From a virus: 21,509 nt of DNA. The notes under the pieces are model-generated. The model searched no databases and was not told the origin of the DNA. It saw only the letters and a program-made list of their open reading frames with translations. Of this stretch, positions 7,612 through 15,051 are shown in pieces. The DNA lies in IMG/VR virus record IMGVR_UViG_3300027917_000191, positions 1-21,509 of that record; one strand, written 5' to 3'. Both the position numbers and the translations under genes were made by a program. Every line of letters begins with the position of its first letter. Within the stretch, counting starts at the first letter, position 1.

Positions 7612-8589
7612 TTAAGATGTAGCTGTTATACCTGTTGGTACATTATTACTTCTATAGAATCGACAGCCAACAGCCTGACCGATCAAGCCTTCAAGCAATG
7701 CTTGGTTAGCTAGATCCTGACTGATTGAACCAATAGATCCAGAACTAATACCGCCAACACCATTTAGCTCTTTGGCTAAGTGGAATTCATGAGCGGCACT
7801 GACCACTGATGCAAAGAAACCTGCATCGTCAGTTGGAGCATTGATGCTTCTTAGTCTTGCTACTGCTTCAGAAACGTTGTCAAGACTTAGTCTTAGTGCA
7901 TCTGTTGTTTCAGCAATTAGGTCAGAACCGATCAATGCAAATGCCATTTGATTTCCAGCGTTAGGGGTTCTTACGAAACCATTTCTAACTGTAGCAACCA
8001 TTTGGTGTTGATCGTTTTGAATGTCTTCAAACATTTTTACAGTTGGCTCACGCTTAACAGCATATGCCATTGCTTCTGGGCTCATAACAAAAGACACGTC
8101 TGCGTTTGTTAATGCCGAAACGTTACCGCCAGCAAAGATCTTAGTTAAGTCGATGTTAGCAGTGTCAGTAGGATCTGCTACTGCACCTGTGCCTAAGATG
8201 TTAAAACCACCTTTGTCAGTTTCTTGTGCAATTGAACGAGAAAGTCTTGTTACTACTGCATTTCTGACAGTTTCGAAACCACCGTCTTCGAGGGCTTCTT
8301 CGTTTACTAGTGTACCAGCACCTTTCTTAGTTACTGAAAGTGAAACTGATGTAGGATCGAAATCCTGAGTGTTTGCTGAGATAATGTCATTACCTTCGCC
8401 TACGCCAGAACCTGCGGTCCATGCGTTTGTTAATGGGATCTTTACAGTGTTACCTACTGCGCCAGTTAGGTTGTATTGATTTACTATGAGTTGTGGATTT
8501 GGAAGCAAAACCATATTATCATAGTAAGGGATCAAATCAGCCACGACATCAGCGTATAACTCTGCAATTCCTGCACTTGTTGTTGCCAT
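7612..8589 (-). CDS. Major capsid protein
   Basis: This 325-residue protein forms the shell of the head. It begins 'MATTSAGIAELYADVVADLI', continues with a segment around 'GNTVKIPLTNAW', and includes 'VNEEALEDGGFETVRNAVVTRLSRSIAQETD' and 'DVSFVMSPEAMAYAVKREP'. These resemble HK97-fold capsid proteins of the N4 gp56-like kind. It directly follows the scaffold-like gene and precedes the connector gene. It has no long N-terminal delta domain, consistent with a separate scaffold. The ribosome site (AAGGAG) is strong. No head maturation protease gene is seen nearby. Confidence 0.88.
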   Translation of the reverse strand: MATTSAGIAELYADVVADLIPYYDNMVLLPNPQLIVNQYNLTGAVGNTVKIPLTNAWTAGSGVGEGNDIISANTQDFDPTSVSLSVTKKGAGTLVNEEALEDGGFETVRNAVVTRLSRSIAQETDKGGFNILGTGAVADPTDTANIDLTKIFAGGNVSALTNADVSFVMSPEAMAYAVKREPTVKMFEDIQNDQHQMVATVRNGFVRTPNAGNQMAFALIGSDLIAETTDALRLSLDNVSEAVARLRSINAPTDDAGFFASVVSAAHEFHLAKELNGVGGISSGSIGSISQDLANQALLEGLIGQAVGCRFYRSNNVPTGITATS

Positions 8590-8623
8590 TGTATTTCTCC
8601 TTGTTTAATAATATTTTGGCTTG

Positions 8624-9487
8624 TTATAAGGACATTTTAGTTTGTCCATAACCTTGTTTTTCTACAAAAGATCTTAATTTAGACTCCGTAATGTCGCCTG
8701 CCTTAAGTCCTCTGCCTCGCAGTTTTACATAAGCATTTCTAAGAGCACTGTCTTCTCTGATAAGACTTTGTATGTCTTTACCAGATTCTTTTGCCTTAGA
8801 AGGCTGTTTATCTGCGTCAAAGGAATCTACTCCTTTCTTTGCAAATGGTAAACCTAAACTTTTACCAACTACTTCTACAGCAGTCTTGTAGTCTGGTGTT
8901 TCACCATCTTGGGTAAAATAACTGTCACCATTTCTGATGGCAAATGTATCACCCTCCAAATGTAGCATGTCTCTGGCTTTCATCAAATCAACTACTGCTG
9001 ACTTCTGATCACCACTCCACTGCGACGGCATGTTGTCTTTGAGAGTGCCAATATGTTCCTTAAGGGCATAACTGGTTTTAACACTTTGAAGCTCTGCTCT
9101 CAGTTCTTCAACTGTTTGTTCTCTCTTTGCAACTGCATCTCTTAGACTTTGTACGTTAAGACTGTTGTCAGCGATATCAGTGCTTCTTAATTCAGAAACT
9201 ACTTGCTTAACTTTGTCAAAACTGTCAACGTCAAGGTCCTTAAGGATTGTTTGTTCAACTTCCTTACGAGCCTTAGATGCAATCATGTTAGTTTCATCAC
9301 GTGAATAAACACGGACTCCATCAACATAAGTTTTGCCATCTTTAACCTCTACACTTGGTGCTTTTGGCTTAGATGCCTTTTCTTCAGAGTTTTGCTCAAC
9401 TTTTGAAGTATCTGCTTCCGTCTCTGTTGTTACGGATTGCACGTTCTCGCCTGCAATTAGCGTATCTGTAGTGATTTCCTCACTCAT
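8624..9487 (-). CDS. Capsid scaffolding protein
   Basis: This 287-residue acidic protein lies between portal and major capsid genes, the standard place for a scaffold. The N-terminal 60 residues are low-complexity and Glu/Thr/Ser-rich. The middle (about residues 95-150) has a predicted coiled coil (REQTVEELRAELQSVK), and the C-terminal part is basic (KLRGRGLKAGDI), as scaffolds need for contact with the capsid protein. No Ser/His/Asp protease signature is visible, so it is not obviously a protease-scaffold fusion. The ATG has a good AAGGAGA ribosome site. The call is by composition and gene order. Confidence 0.78.
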   Translation of the reverse strand: MSEEITTDTLIAGENVQSVTTETEADTSKVEQNSEEKASKPKAPSVEVKDGKTYVDGVRVYSRDETNMIASKARKEVEQTILKDLDVDSFDKVKQVVSELRSTDIADNSLNVQSLRDAVAKREQTVEELRAELQSVKTSYALKEHIGTLKDNMPSQWSGDQKSAVVDLMKARDMLHLEGDTFAIRNGDSYFTQDGETPDYKTAVEVVGKSLGLPFAKKGVDSFDADKQPSKAKESGKDIQSLIREDSALRNAYVKLRGRGLKAGDITESKLRSFVEKQGYGQTKMSL

Positions 9488-9531
9488 ATGTATCTCCTTT
9501 TTATCGGCTGAGTAGCCGTAATATCAATTGT

Positions 9532-11253
9532 TTAAAGACTGTTGGAACTGCTTGTTGAACTCAGCAACTCCTCCATTCTTAGGCGCAATTGGTCACGCAA
9601 TGTTTCTTTTAAATCCTGTGCATTGATTGCTAAACCTTCTTCATAGTCTGAACCTTGGTTTGCAATCTGTAATCTTAATTCGTATTCGCTGTGTGTTTCA
9701 AATGGCATGTACACTGTGGTACCGTCATTTAACACATGCTCGTGATAGCCTCTACCACCCAATTGCACAGCCCTTGCTTCTGCTTCAGTGGGTGTTGCAA
9801 AGTGTTCTGCTGTAAAACGTACAACGTCTGTGTAGAACACTGTGTCATATTTTTCAAACACTGAGATCAGTTTGTTTATTTCATCAATTTCTTTTTCAAC
9901 TGCTCTGGTGTTGTATTGTCTGTTATAGCTGATGCTGAAATCATCTGGCATGGTTTGATTTGTCCAGTCGAACCATATTTCCCACATGTTGTATTCAGCA
10001 TTTTCTAAATTGGTTGCTTTTTTGCGTATGAATGCTTCCATTTTTGCATCATACTCTCTAATCTGTTCGCCGCTTCTGGAACTTTTAATCAAATCATCTG
10101 TTCTGATCATGGCAAGTTCATTCATCTTGTCTATTTTTTGATCTACTAGTGCTCTTATTTCGCTGAGTGCTGTTAATGGAGGTGCGGCAAACTCATAAAC
10201 ATAATTTGGTTGTCCGTTTATGCTGTTTGGCACTCTTACGATCGAACCAGGTTCGGCCCCTAAATCTCCATTGTTTAGGTTGTCTGTTTCTTCATCAACT
10301 ACCAAACTGGGATGAGCACTGTAAGCAATAGTGCTGTATATTTCTGCCATGTCACCATACACACTTCTCTGTATTTGTGCTAGGTCAAATGTTGGTGTGC
10401 TACCAACACCGTTATAGATTTTTTGATTTTGATAGATTGCTTTGCAAGGGATATATCCGAGGGGATTCTCCTGCTGTATTACGAAAATGTTGTCTGCCAA
10501 TTGAATTAATTCTGGGTCATCGATAACTGGTGCATACTCATCATCGTCTTCACTGCCCATGAACACTGTGGCAATAGTGTCTTTGTCCATGTATCTGTAC
10601 ACAGTTTCGTTGTCATCACTGCTTAATTCAATTAGAATCTTGTTCAGTGTTAAATTTCCGTTTCTGTCATATGCATATTCCCAATTCTTCACACTGATTG
10701 GGTCATGCACTCTCCATTTTGGTATGTCATCATCGCCAAATTTGATACAACTAACCCATGTAACACCATACACTGTGGTTAGGATGTCCACTTGACTCCA
10801 AAATTCATTTATGCTGTTGCCCTCACCGTCAACATCGTTAACAAATGCATCTACTTCTGGTGTTTCTGGTAATACTCTGTGAGGTGGGCTTTTGAACAAC
10901 ATGCTGTTATACTCTGAAACGTATAACTTGAGGTAATTCATGTTGGGCACATTGTGTAACTTCTCGTAATAAAATGTGCCATCTAGGTGGTCTATGCCTT
11001 TTCTGGCTTCGTCGCTGGTTCTTACGTTTTCTACTTGGGCTTTAACTTTGCTCACATAACTGCCATCGGCATCCACCATGTAAGTGTTAATTGTTTCGGC
11101 TGGGGTTTGAGTATCGACTTGATATTGTTTTAGATATTGTCCCAATCTATACTCAGGTCCACCCCAGAAGGTGTTTACTGCTAATTTCCAGTCGCCTATG
11201 TATCGGTCGTATAAATTGTGGACACCTGTGATAAAATTAAGTAAATTATTCAC
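9532..11253 (-). CDS. Portal protein
   Basis: This 573-residue protein would form the dodecameric ring at one vertex through which DNA enters and leaves. It is long, mixed alpha/beta and rich in Asp, Asn and Tyr, and it precedes the scaffold and capsid genes. The segment 'LGYIPCKAIYQNQ' and the long helix 'KMNELAMIRTDDLIKSSRSGEQIREYDAKMEAFIRKKATNLENAE' region (about residues 375-420) resemble the wing/stem parts of phage portal proteins. The start is GTG at 11253, preceded by TTGGAG at good spacing, so the non-ATG start appears genuine. Late-promoter-like octamer GATAAATA lies about 40 bases upstream. Confidence 0.87.
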   Translation of the reverse strand: MNNLLNFITGVHNLYDRYIGDWKLAVNTFWGGPEYRLGQYLKQYQVDTQTPAETINTYMVDADGSYVSKVKAQVENVRTSDEARKGIDHLDGTFYYEKLHNVPNMNYLKLYVSEYNSMLFKSPPHRVLPETPEVDAFVNDVDGEGNSINEFWSQVDILTTVYGVTWVSCIKFGDDDIPKWRVHDPISVKNWEYAYDRNGNLTLNKILIELSSDDNETVYRYMDKDTIATVFMGSEDDDEYAPVIDDPELIQLADNIFVIQQENPLGYIPCKAIYQNQKIYNGVGSTPTFDLAQIQRSVYGDMAEIYSTIAYSAHPSLVVDEETDNLNNGDLGAEPGSIVRVPNSINGQPNYVYEFAAPPLTALSEIRALVDQKIDKMNELAMIRTDDLIKSSRSGEQIREYDAKMEAFIRKKATNLENAEYNMWEIWFDWTNQTMPDDFSISYNRQYNTRAVEKEIDEINKLISVFEKYDTVFYTDVVRFTAEHFATPTEAEARAVQLGGRGYHEHVLNDGTTVYMPFETHSEYELRLQIANQGSDYEEGLAINAQDLKETLRDQLRLRMEELLSSTSSSNSL

Positions 11254-11290
11254 TAGATCTCCAATTTGTATAAATGCATTTGTACGATTG

Positions 11291-11298
11291 TATTTATC
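11291..11298 (-). promoter_or_regulatory. GATAAATA late-promoter-like octamer upstream of portal
   Basis: The octamer fits NATAAATA, the late-promoter core of T4-like phages, and lies about 40 bases before the portal GTG. No better -35/-10 pair for the portal operon is seen. A matching sigma factor is not in the window, so function is inferred. Confidence 0.45.
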
Positions 11299-11424
11299 AC
11301 TGTGTCCAATATTTTGTGGGATATCGGTGTATTATGGGTAAGTACATAAGCAATAATCACGCAAATGATTTTGTAGTCGGTAAAACAAACTTAAATCTAA
11401 ACATGTTTAAGTTATAGTTGTGTT

Positions 11425-11521
11425 TTAGGTGTATCAACCGACGTACATCGTTAACTACGGCGTTATGGTGTGATAGCAATAACGTGACAAATAGCCAGAT
11501 TAATCCCCTGGCTATTTTTTT
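11425..11521 (+). ncRNA. Possible small structured RNA ending in terminator
   Basis: About 100 non-coding bases precede a strong plus-strand terminator, and no convincing open frame feeds into it. The stretch contains the inverted pair CGTTAT/ATAACG (around 11461-11484), able to form a hairpin, before the terminator stem. A weak promoter-like pair, TTAAAT-N16-TATAGT, ends at 11418. No known RNA family is recognised, and the 5' end is a guess. Confidence 0.3.
11489..11521 (+). terminator. Intrinsic terminator, plus strand
   Basis: A perfect 10-bp stem (AAATAGCCAG with CTGGCTATTT, loop of 9) is followed by a run of T. On the minus strand the tract after the stem is weak, so it acts mainly on plus transcripts. 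It ends only 6 bases before tRNA-Asn. Confidence 0.8.
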
Positions 11522-11527
11522 ATGTGT

Positions 11528-11603
11528 TGGCAAGTAGTTCAGTTGGTAGAACTCCTGACTGTTAATCAGGTAGTCGCTGGTTCGAGCCCAGCCTTGCCAG
11601 CCA
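11528..11603 (+). tRNA. tRNA-Asn (anticodon GTT), CCA encoded
   Basis: All arms fold: a 7-bp acceptor (TGGCAAG/CTTGCCA), D arm GTTC/GAAC, anticodon arm CCTGA/TCAGG around CTGTTAA, a 5-base variable loop, and T arm GCTGG/CCAGC with TTCGAGC. G73 and an encoded CCA follow, 76 bases in total. It is intact and so probably functional. It is on the plus strand beside the cargo operon and could supply Asn-tRNA for late protein synthesis. Confidence 0.97.
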
Positions 11604-11641
11604 AAATCCCTTAAAAATCCTCAAAAAACCACGAAAAAAGG

Positions 11642-11670
11642 TTGACTTCTGCCTGCATTTCTCATATACT
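11642..11670 (+). promoter_or_regulatory. Sigma70-type promoter of plus-strand operon
   Basis: TTGACT and TATACT are separated by exactly 17 bases, each with 5 of 6 consensus bases. Transcription should start near 11677, about 34 bases before the first gene. This is the best host-type promoter in the window. Confidence 0.85.
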
Positions 11671-11710
11671 AATAGAGTGAATTAACGGGTTATTGGAGGC
11701 CCTTACTATT

Positions 11711-12187
11711 ATGGCTACTGAATTATTTTGTACAAAAAGAGTCGTGTGTGATAAAGAGCACCAATATTGGTTAGACAGAACTACGCCTTTCCCCGGAATG
11801 CGTGAAGATGTTGCAGATCGTTACAGAATATGTAATCCTTATTATGATGAAGAGATTGTTAATAAGGATCATATAGGTGAAGATCAGTTTATTTCATATT
11901 ATCCTTATAGCAGAATCTTATCTTGGTGCGGATGGAGTATGAGAGCGTATGATGAAACAAATGGCTTTATCTGTAAAAGTAAAAGTAGTTCAAAATCTAG
12001 ATTAGCAAAAGAGTTAGCTGGATTTAAAAACTGTGACCCGTCTATTATATTAGATCATTTTGATGGAAACAGTATTTGGTATTGGGATTGCTACGACGCA
12101 GGCTATAGTGACAGAACTTGCCTAGAAACCATATACAATCCTAAAACTGGTAAGTCAACTTATTTTCCAATCGAGGAGGTGGCGTAA
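11711..12187 (+). CDS. Unknown Cys- and Tyr/Trp-rich protein, first gene of plus-strand operon
   Basis: This 158-residue protein has no recognised family. It carries eight Cys (positions 7, 13, 41, 73, 88, 108, 127, 137) and many Tyr and Trp residues (for example SIWYWDCYDAGYSD), with no signal peptide or membrane helix, so it is probably cytoplasmic. The ATG at 11711 is chosen over an upstream TTG at 11693 because that TTG lies in the GGAGG ribosome site. It is the first gene behind a strong sigma70-like promoter and is coupled to the next by a 1-base overlap. Early expression and a role against host functions or defences are possible from context, but unproven. Confidence 0.8.
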   Translation: MATELFCTKRVVCDKEHQYWLDRTTPFPGMREDVADRYRICNPYYDEEIVNKDHIGEDQFISYYPYSRILSWCGWSMRAYDETNGFICKSKSSSKSRLAKELAGFKNCDPSIILDHFDGNSIWYWDCYDAGYSDRTCLETIYNPKTGKSTYFPIEEVA

Positions 12188-12636
12188 TGGCACAGTTAGA
12201 AAAAAGACATATTAACACATTAGCAAAGTTGTTGGACAATTACAGTGTTGCTGATATTATTGAAGCGGCAAATGCTATTGAAAGTCACAAGAATGACATT
12301 GAAACATACAAAAAAGTGTTTGCTACAGATGATTCAGCAGTTGAATGGTTTAAAAACTTTTGTGCTCGATATAACCTAACTGTAAATCGTATAATGGTTA
12401 AATGTCGCGATGGGCAAGAAGTTCCATATGGTCGTTATGTTGTTGAAGAAATGCGTGACACATGTAAGCCTTATTTCACTCTGTGGATCAAAGACGGTCA
12501 CCAAAATCCAGATCAAACTCCTCATATTGAAATGGGTAACGGTCTAGAAGATTTATGGTGGGCTACTGGTTTGCAAGAGCTCGAACGCAAAATGCACAAA
12601 TTATGCCATATGGCTGGCATCAAAAAAGTCTCTTAG
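12187..12636 (+). CDS. Unknown 149-residue protein, second gene of plus-strand operon
   Basis: I do not recognise this protein. The N-terminal 55 residues look helical (LAKLLDNYSVADIIEAANAI), the middle has mixed structure with 'CRDGQEVPYGRYVVEEMRD', and the C-terminus is again helical with Cys and His (MHKLCHMAG). It appears soluble. Its ATG overlaps the stop of the preceding gene by one base (TAATG) behind a GAGGAGG ribosome site, so the two are probably made together. It belongs to the unit bounded by the promoter at 11642 and the terminator at 12890. Confidence 0.8.
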   Translation: MAQLEKRHINTLAKLLDNYSVADIIEAANAIESHKNDIETYKKVFATDDSAVEWFKNFCARYNLTVNRIMVKCRDGQEVPYGRYVVEEMRDTCKPYFTLWIKDGHQNPDQTPHIEMGNGLEDLWWATGLQELERKMHKLCHMAGIKKVS

Positions 12637-12648
12637 AGAAGGTGCATA

Positions 12649-12858
12649 ATGATTATCAAATTTGGCGACAGTAAACCTCGAGTGTTGCACAATTGGGAAA
12701 TATATTCTCCCAATCAGCCTATACACATCAAACAGAAGTATTGGCAGAACTATGATGTTGCATCCAGTTATGCCAAAATATTAAATGCCAAACATGGCGG
12801 TGCTTTTGCTGTGCGTTGGTGTAAACCTTATCCACAAAAACCAGTTCGCTTGTTGTAA
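12649..12858 (+). CDS. Small basic unknown protein, third gene of plus-strand operon
   Basis: This 69-residue protein is basic and aromatic (KQKYWQNYDVASSYAKILNAK), with a C-terminal 'FAVRWCKPYPQKPVRLL'. It lies 12 bases after the second gene with a ribosome site (AGAAGG) before its ATG, and about 30 bases before a strong terminator. Size and charge would suit a nucleic-acid or protein-binding inhibitor, but no family is recognised and this is only a guess from composition. Confidence 0.72.
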   Translation: MIIKFGDSKPRVLHNWEIYSPNQPIHIKQKYWQNYDVASSYAKILNAKHGGAFAVRWCKPYPQKPVRLL

Positions 12859-12889
12859 CAGTTTTCTCATTTTCCTGTTACACACAAGT

Positions 12890-12932
12890 AACCCTGCATG
12901 TGAATTATTCTCCTCACATGCAGGGTTTTTTT
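12890..12932 (+). terminator. Strong intrinsic terminator of plus-strand operon
   Basis: A perfect 14-bp stem (AACCCTGCATGTGA with its complement, loop of 10) is followed by seven T. On the minus strand there is no T-run after the stem, so late transcription can probably pass through. Confidence 0.93.
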
Positions 12933-12983
12933 GTGCACTACACTACTTGTTCTAACAACACACACACACTAAGTGCACACCTT

Positions 12984-12991
12984 TATTTATG
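12984..12991 (-). promoter_or_regulatory. CATAAATA late-promoter-like octamer
   Basis: This NATAAATA match overlaps the TAA stop of the minus-strand gene ending at 12987. It would drive transcription antisense across the plus-strand operon toward the portal gene. It may simply be a by-product of the stop codon. Confidence 0.25.
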
Positions 12992-13220
12992 AAATAATTA
13001 TGGTGTCAGGATTGGTGTGTTCTGTGGTACTGCCTACGCCTGCAATCATTCTTGGTTGTTCGGGTGCATATTGAACACCTTCAATTTGGATGCCTGCTCT
13101 TTTCAACAGTGCAACCATTTTGGGCATGTCATATATGGTTGTTTTATAACCTAAACTTTGTGCTATTCTACGCACATGTTCTCTGTTTTTTGAACCTTTG
13201 TATTTTTGTGTTGCTCTCAT
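12987..13220 (-). CDS. Small hypothetical protein after TerL
   Basis: This 77-residue protein has a basic N-terminus (MRATQKYKGSKNREHVRRIA) and a middle segment 'MPKMVALLKRAGIQIEGVQY' that may fold as helix-turn-strand. No family is recognised. It ends a chain of three small genes behind the large terminase gene and overlaps the preceding gene by four bases (ATGA). It is the last late gene before the inverted plus-strand island, and may be a minor virion or packaging factor. The start ATG is supported by the overlap. Confidence 0.62.
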   Translation of the reverse strand: MRATQKYKGSKNREHVRRIAQSLGYKTTIYDMPKMVALLKRAGIQIEGVQYAPEQPRMIAGVGSTTEHTNPDTIIIS

Positions 13221-13525
13221 AACTGTATTATTTCATCCTGTTCTGCTTCTACAATGTTTTGCTGTACTGTGGGATCTTGCATGTCTGGTTCATTGTCTGG
13301 TGAACCATAACCTTCTCCTCTGTGCGCTACATCACTGAGTCCAAATGCCAATGCATAATATTTGATGTAACTGTACACATCTGCTTTGTCCACACCTTTG
13401 AATTCCATTATTTTACTTCTTGGTTCAAAGTTGTTTTCATGATCACGCCACCATGCTTCTACTCTCACAATGAAAGGATTTTTGTTTTCAGCTGGCACAG
13501 CCACACCCCGTTGATTATTTGTCAT
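13217..13525 (-). CDS. Hypothetical protein after TerL
   Basis: This 102-residue protein has a structured middle ('FIVRVEAWWRDHENNFEPRSKIMEF' region and 'DVYSYIKYYALAFGL') and an acidic, disordered-looking C-terminus rich in Asp, Glu and Gln. I do not recognise a family. The start overlaps the upstream gene by 11 bases and the stop overlaps the next start by four, so it is part of a coupled chain with the terminase. A virion-associated role is possible from location only. Confidence 0.65.
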   Translation of the reverse strand: MTNNQRGVAVPAENKNPFIVRVEAWWRDHENNFEPRSKIMEFKGVDKADVYSYIKYYALAFGLSDVAHRGEGYGSPDNEPDMQDPTVQQNIVEAEQDEIIQL

Positions 13526-13802
13526 CTACATACTTCCCATTTATTTTGACTCTAAAACTGGTGTTGCTAGCCAACTTCTTGCCCCATTCAATTTGGTCAT
13601 AGTTGTCTTTGTATGCTTGCTCATTGCCTACACGTCTAGCTGAACCTTTGCCACCATGACTGCTACCATAATTCTTGCCGTCAGTGTTAAAGCCTTGACT
13701 TTTGTCTCTGGCTTTTTTCAGTATAGGGTTTTCATTGATTATCTTTTCGTTTTTCTTCCATTGGCTAGTGCCAGTTTCTGGAACATTGCTTTTTTTATTC
13801 AT
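13515..13802 (-). CDS. Small basic hypothetical protein downstream of TerL
   Basis: This 95-residue protein starts one base after the terminase stop region and is rich in Lys, Asn, Gly and Ser, with a flexible middle (GFNTDGKNYGSSHGGKGSARR). The C-terminus 'FRVKINGKYVDDK' looks like a short beta hairpin. The composition suggests nucleic-acid contact or a disordered linker. No family is recognised. Its tight spacing behind TerL indicates co-transcription in the packaging block. Confidence 0.65.
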   Translation of the reverse strand: MNKKSNVPETGTSQWKKNEKIINENPILKKARDKSQGFNTDGKNYGSSHGGKGSARRVGNEQAYKDNYDQIEWGKKLASNTSFRVKINGKYVDDK

Positions 13803-13803
13803 A

Positions 13804-15051
13804 TTAATTTACCATCCTTCCTGTGTTGCGTCTAGTTTGTCCACGCACATCATCGAATAATTGTTCTCGCCTAATGGCAAAGTTTTGATACACACAATAT
13901 CCCAAACTGTCTACCAAATGGTCATAGCCATCATCTTTATTGGGCTGACGTGTTCCTTCTTTGTAGGTGTGTTTTATCAAACACTCTCTTAATCGTTTGC
14001 ATTTTGGATCGATTAACAGTTTACGTTCGCCTAGGTTGTTGCACAACATACTATTTACTGCATTGATTCTGTCCACAACTGGCGGATTGGTTTTGCCTAC
14101 TTTAACTGTGAAACCTGCATTACGCAAAAACAAGTGGTCACTCATTCCTGCCGCTGAGGTCTTCAAACTGCCTCCACTTGCATCTGGATATGCAAAATAA
14201 ATTCTGTGGGGATATCTACTCTTTATTTCGTTGATCATCTCTATGGTGTTAGAACTGTATATTTCTATTTCATCTATGATGTGCATGCTGTCGCCCAACA
14301 ACACACCCACTGTGGCACTCATAGGATTGATGTTGAAGTCAATGCCAATGTGCAGTGGTGTTCTGGGTGTGAGTTTGTTTTGGTCAAACTGTGCTATGTT
14401 TTCATCACTGAATGCATAATATATCACACCAGCATAGTCCACAAAACTGGCAAGATACTCTTGTTGGAACTGTCTTGCATCCATGTCTCGCTTTGCGGCT
14501 TCTATTTCTTCTGCATCAACGTTGCCACCATCTAAAGTAGAAAATTGATGTGCATTCCAATCTTGAGTAGCACCGGCTTGCACCCATAAATCATAAAACC
14601 AATTTCTGCCTTTGGGTGATCCAATAAACAGTGCATGTCCTTTTGTGTCTGATAATGTTGGTCTTAGCACACTGTAAAATGTTTCAGGATCCATGTCTGC
14701 ACACTCGTCTAACACAATAAAATCATACTTGGCACCTCTGAGTGCTTCTTTGTTGTCACTGCTACGTATGGCTATTGTGCTGTTGTTTACGAGGTGTATC
14801 ATCAGTTCACTTTCATTTATTTTCTTGACCCAATTCACTGCATACAGTTGATTCTTTAGTTCATCCCATATAACTGTTTTTGCTTGTCTGTATGTGGGTG
14901 CAACATACAAACATTTTCTGTTGGGTATTCTGGCATACTTTGCCAATTCATTAATGCTTAAAAAACTTTTGCCAAAACGTCTGCCGGCAACCACCACTCT
15001 AAATCTGGATTCATCACTTGATATAATCTTTTGTGGTTCAGTTAATTTCAT
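13804..15051 (-). CDS. terL: Terminase large subunit (packaging ATPase and nuclease)
   Basis: This 415-residue protein powers DNA packaging into the head and cuts the concatemer. The N-terminal ATPase shows Walker A AGRRFGKS (residues 22-29), Walker B FIVLDE (111-116, catalytic Glu 116) and a coupling motif FIGSPKGR (142-149). The C-terminal RNase H-like nuclease shows acidic residues in IGIDFN (Asp 238), YPDASG (Asp 290) and DGYDHLVDS (Asp 377, Asp 381). All expected catalytic positions are present, so it appears complete, though slightly short. The start overlaps the methyltransferase stop as ATGA. The small subunit gene is about 1.6 kb upstream, separated by an endonuclease and a methyltransferase. 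Confidence 0.96.
   Translation of the reverse strand: MKLTEPQKIISSDESRFRVVVAGRRFGKSFLSINELAKYARIPNRKCLYVAPTYRQAKTVIWDELKNQLYAVNWVKKINESELMIHLVNNSTIAIRSSDNKEALRGAKYDFIVLDECADMDPETFYSVLRPTLSDTKGHALFIGSPKGRNWFYDLWVQAGATQDWNAHQFSTLDGGNVDAEEIEAAKRDMDARQFQQEYLASFVDYAGVIYYAFSDENIAQFDQNKLTPRTPLHIGIDFNINPMSATVGVLLGDSMHIIDEIEIYSSNTIEMINEIKSRYPHRIYFAYPDASGGSLKTSAAGMSDHLFLRNAGFTVKVGKTNPPVVDRINAVNSMLCNNLGERKLLIDPKCKRLRECLIKHTYKEGTRQPNKDDGYDHLVDSLGYCVYQNFAIRREQLFDDVRGQTRRNTGRMVN

Larger units (their letters stand above)
11254..11710. other. Gene-poor interval holding tRNA, terminator and two promoter regions
   Basis: No convincing protein gene lies here. It holds, in order, a minus-strand GATAAATA motif for the portal gene, a possible plus-strand small RNA ending in a terminator, tRNA-Asn, and the sigma70 promoter of the plus-strand operon. 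A 27-codon plus-strand frame at 11334-11417 exists but lacks a good ribosome site. Confidence 0.7.

Noticed and set aside
9505-9518. Small hairpin CGGCT/AGCCG between portal and scaffold genes
   Set aside because: Only 5 bp without a T-run; may affect mRNA but is too weak to annotate.
11334-11417. Plus-strand 27-codon frame before the small terminator
   Set aside because: The ribosome site is poor and the sequence resembles nothing; kept only as an alternative to the small RNA idea.
11528-11603. tRNA-Asn as a prophage attachment site
   Set aside because: No integrase or second partial tRNA copy is visible, and the tRNA is complete with CCA.
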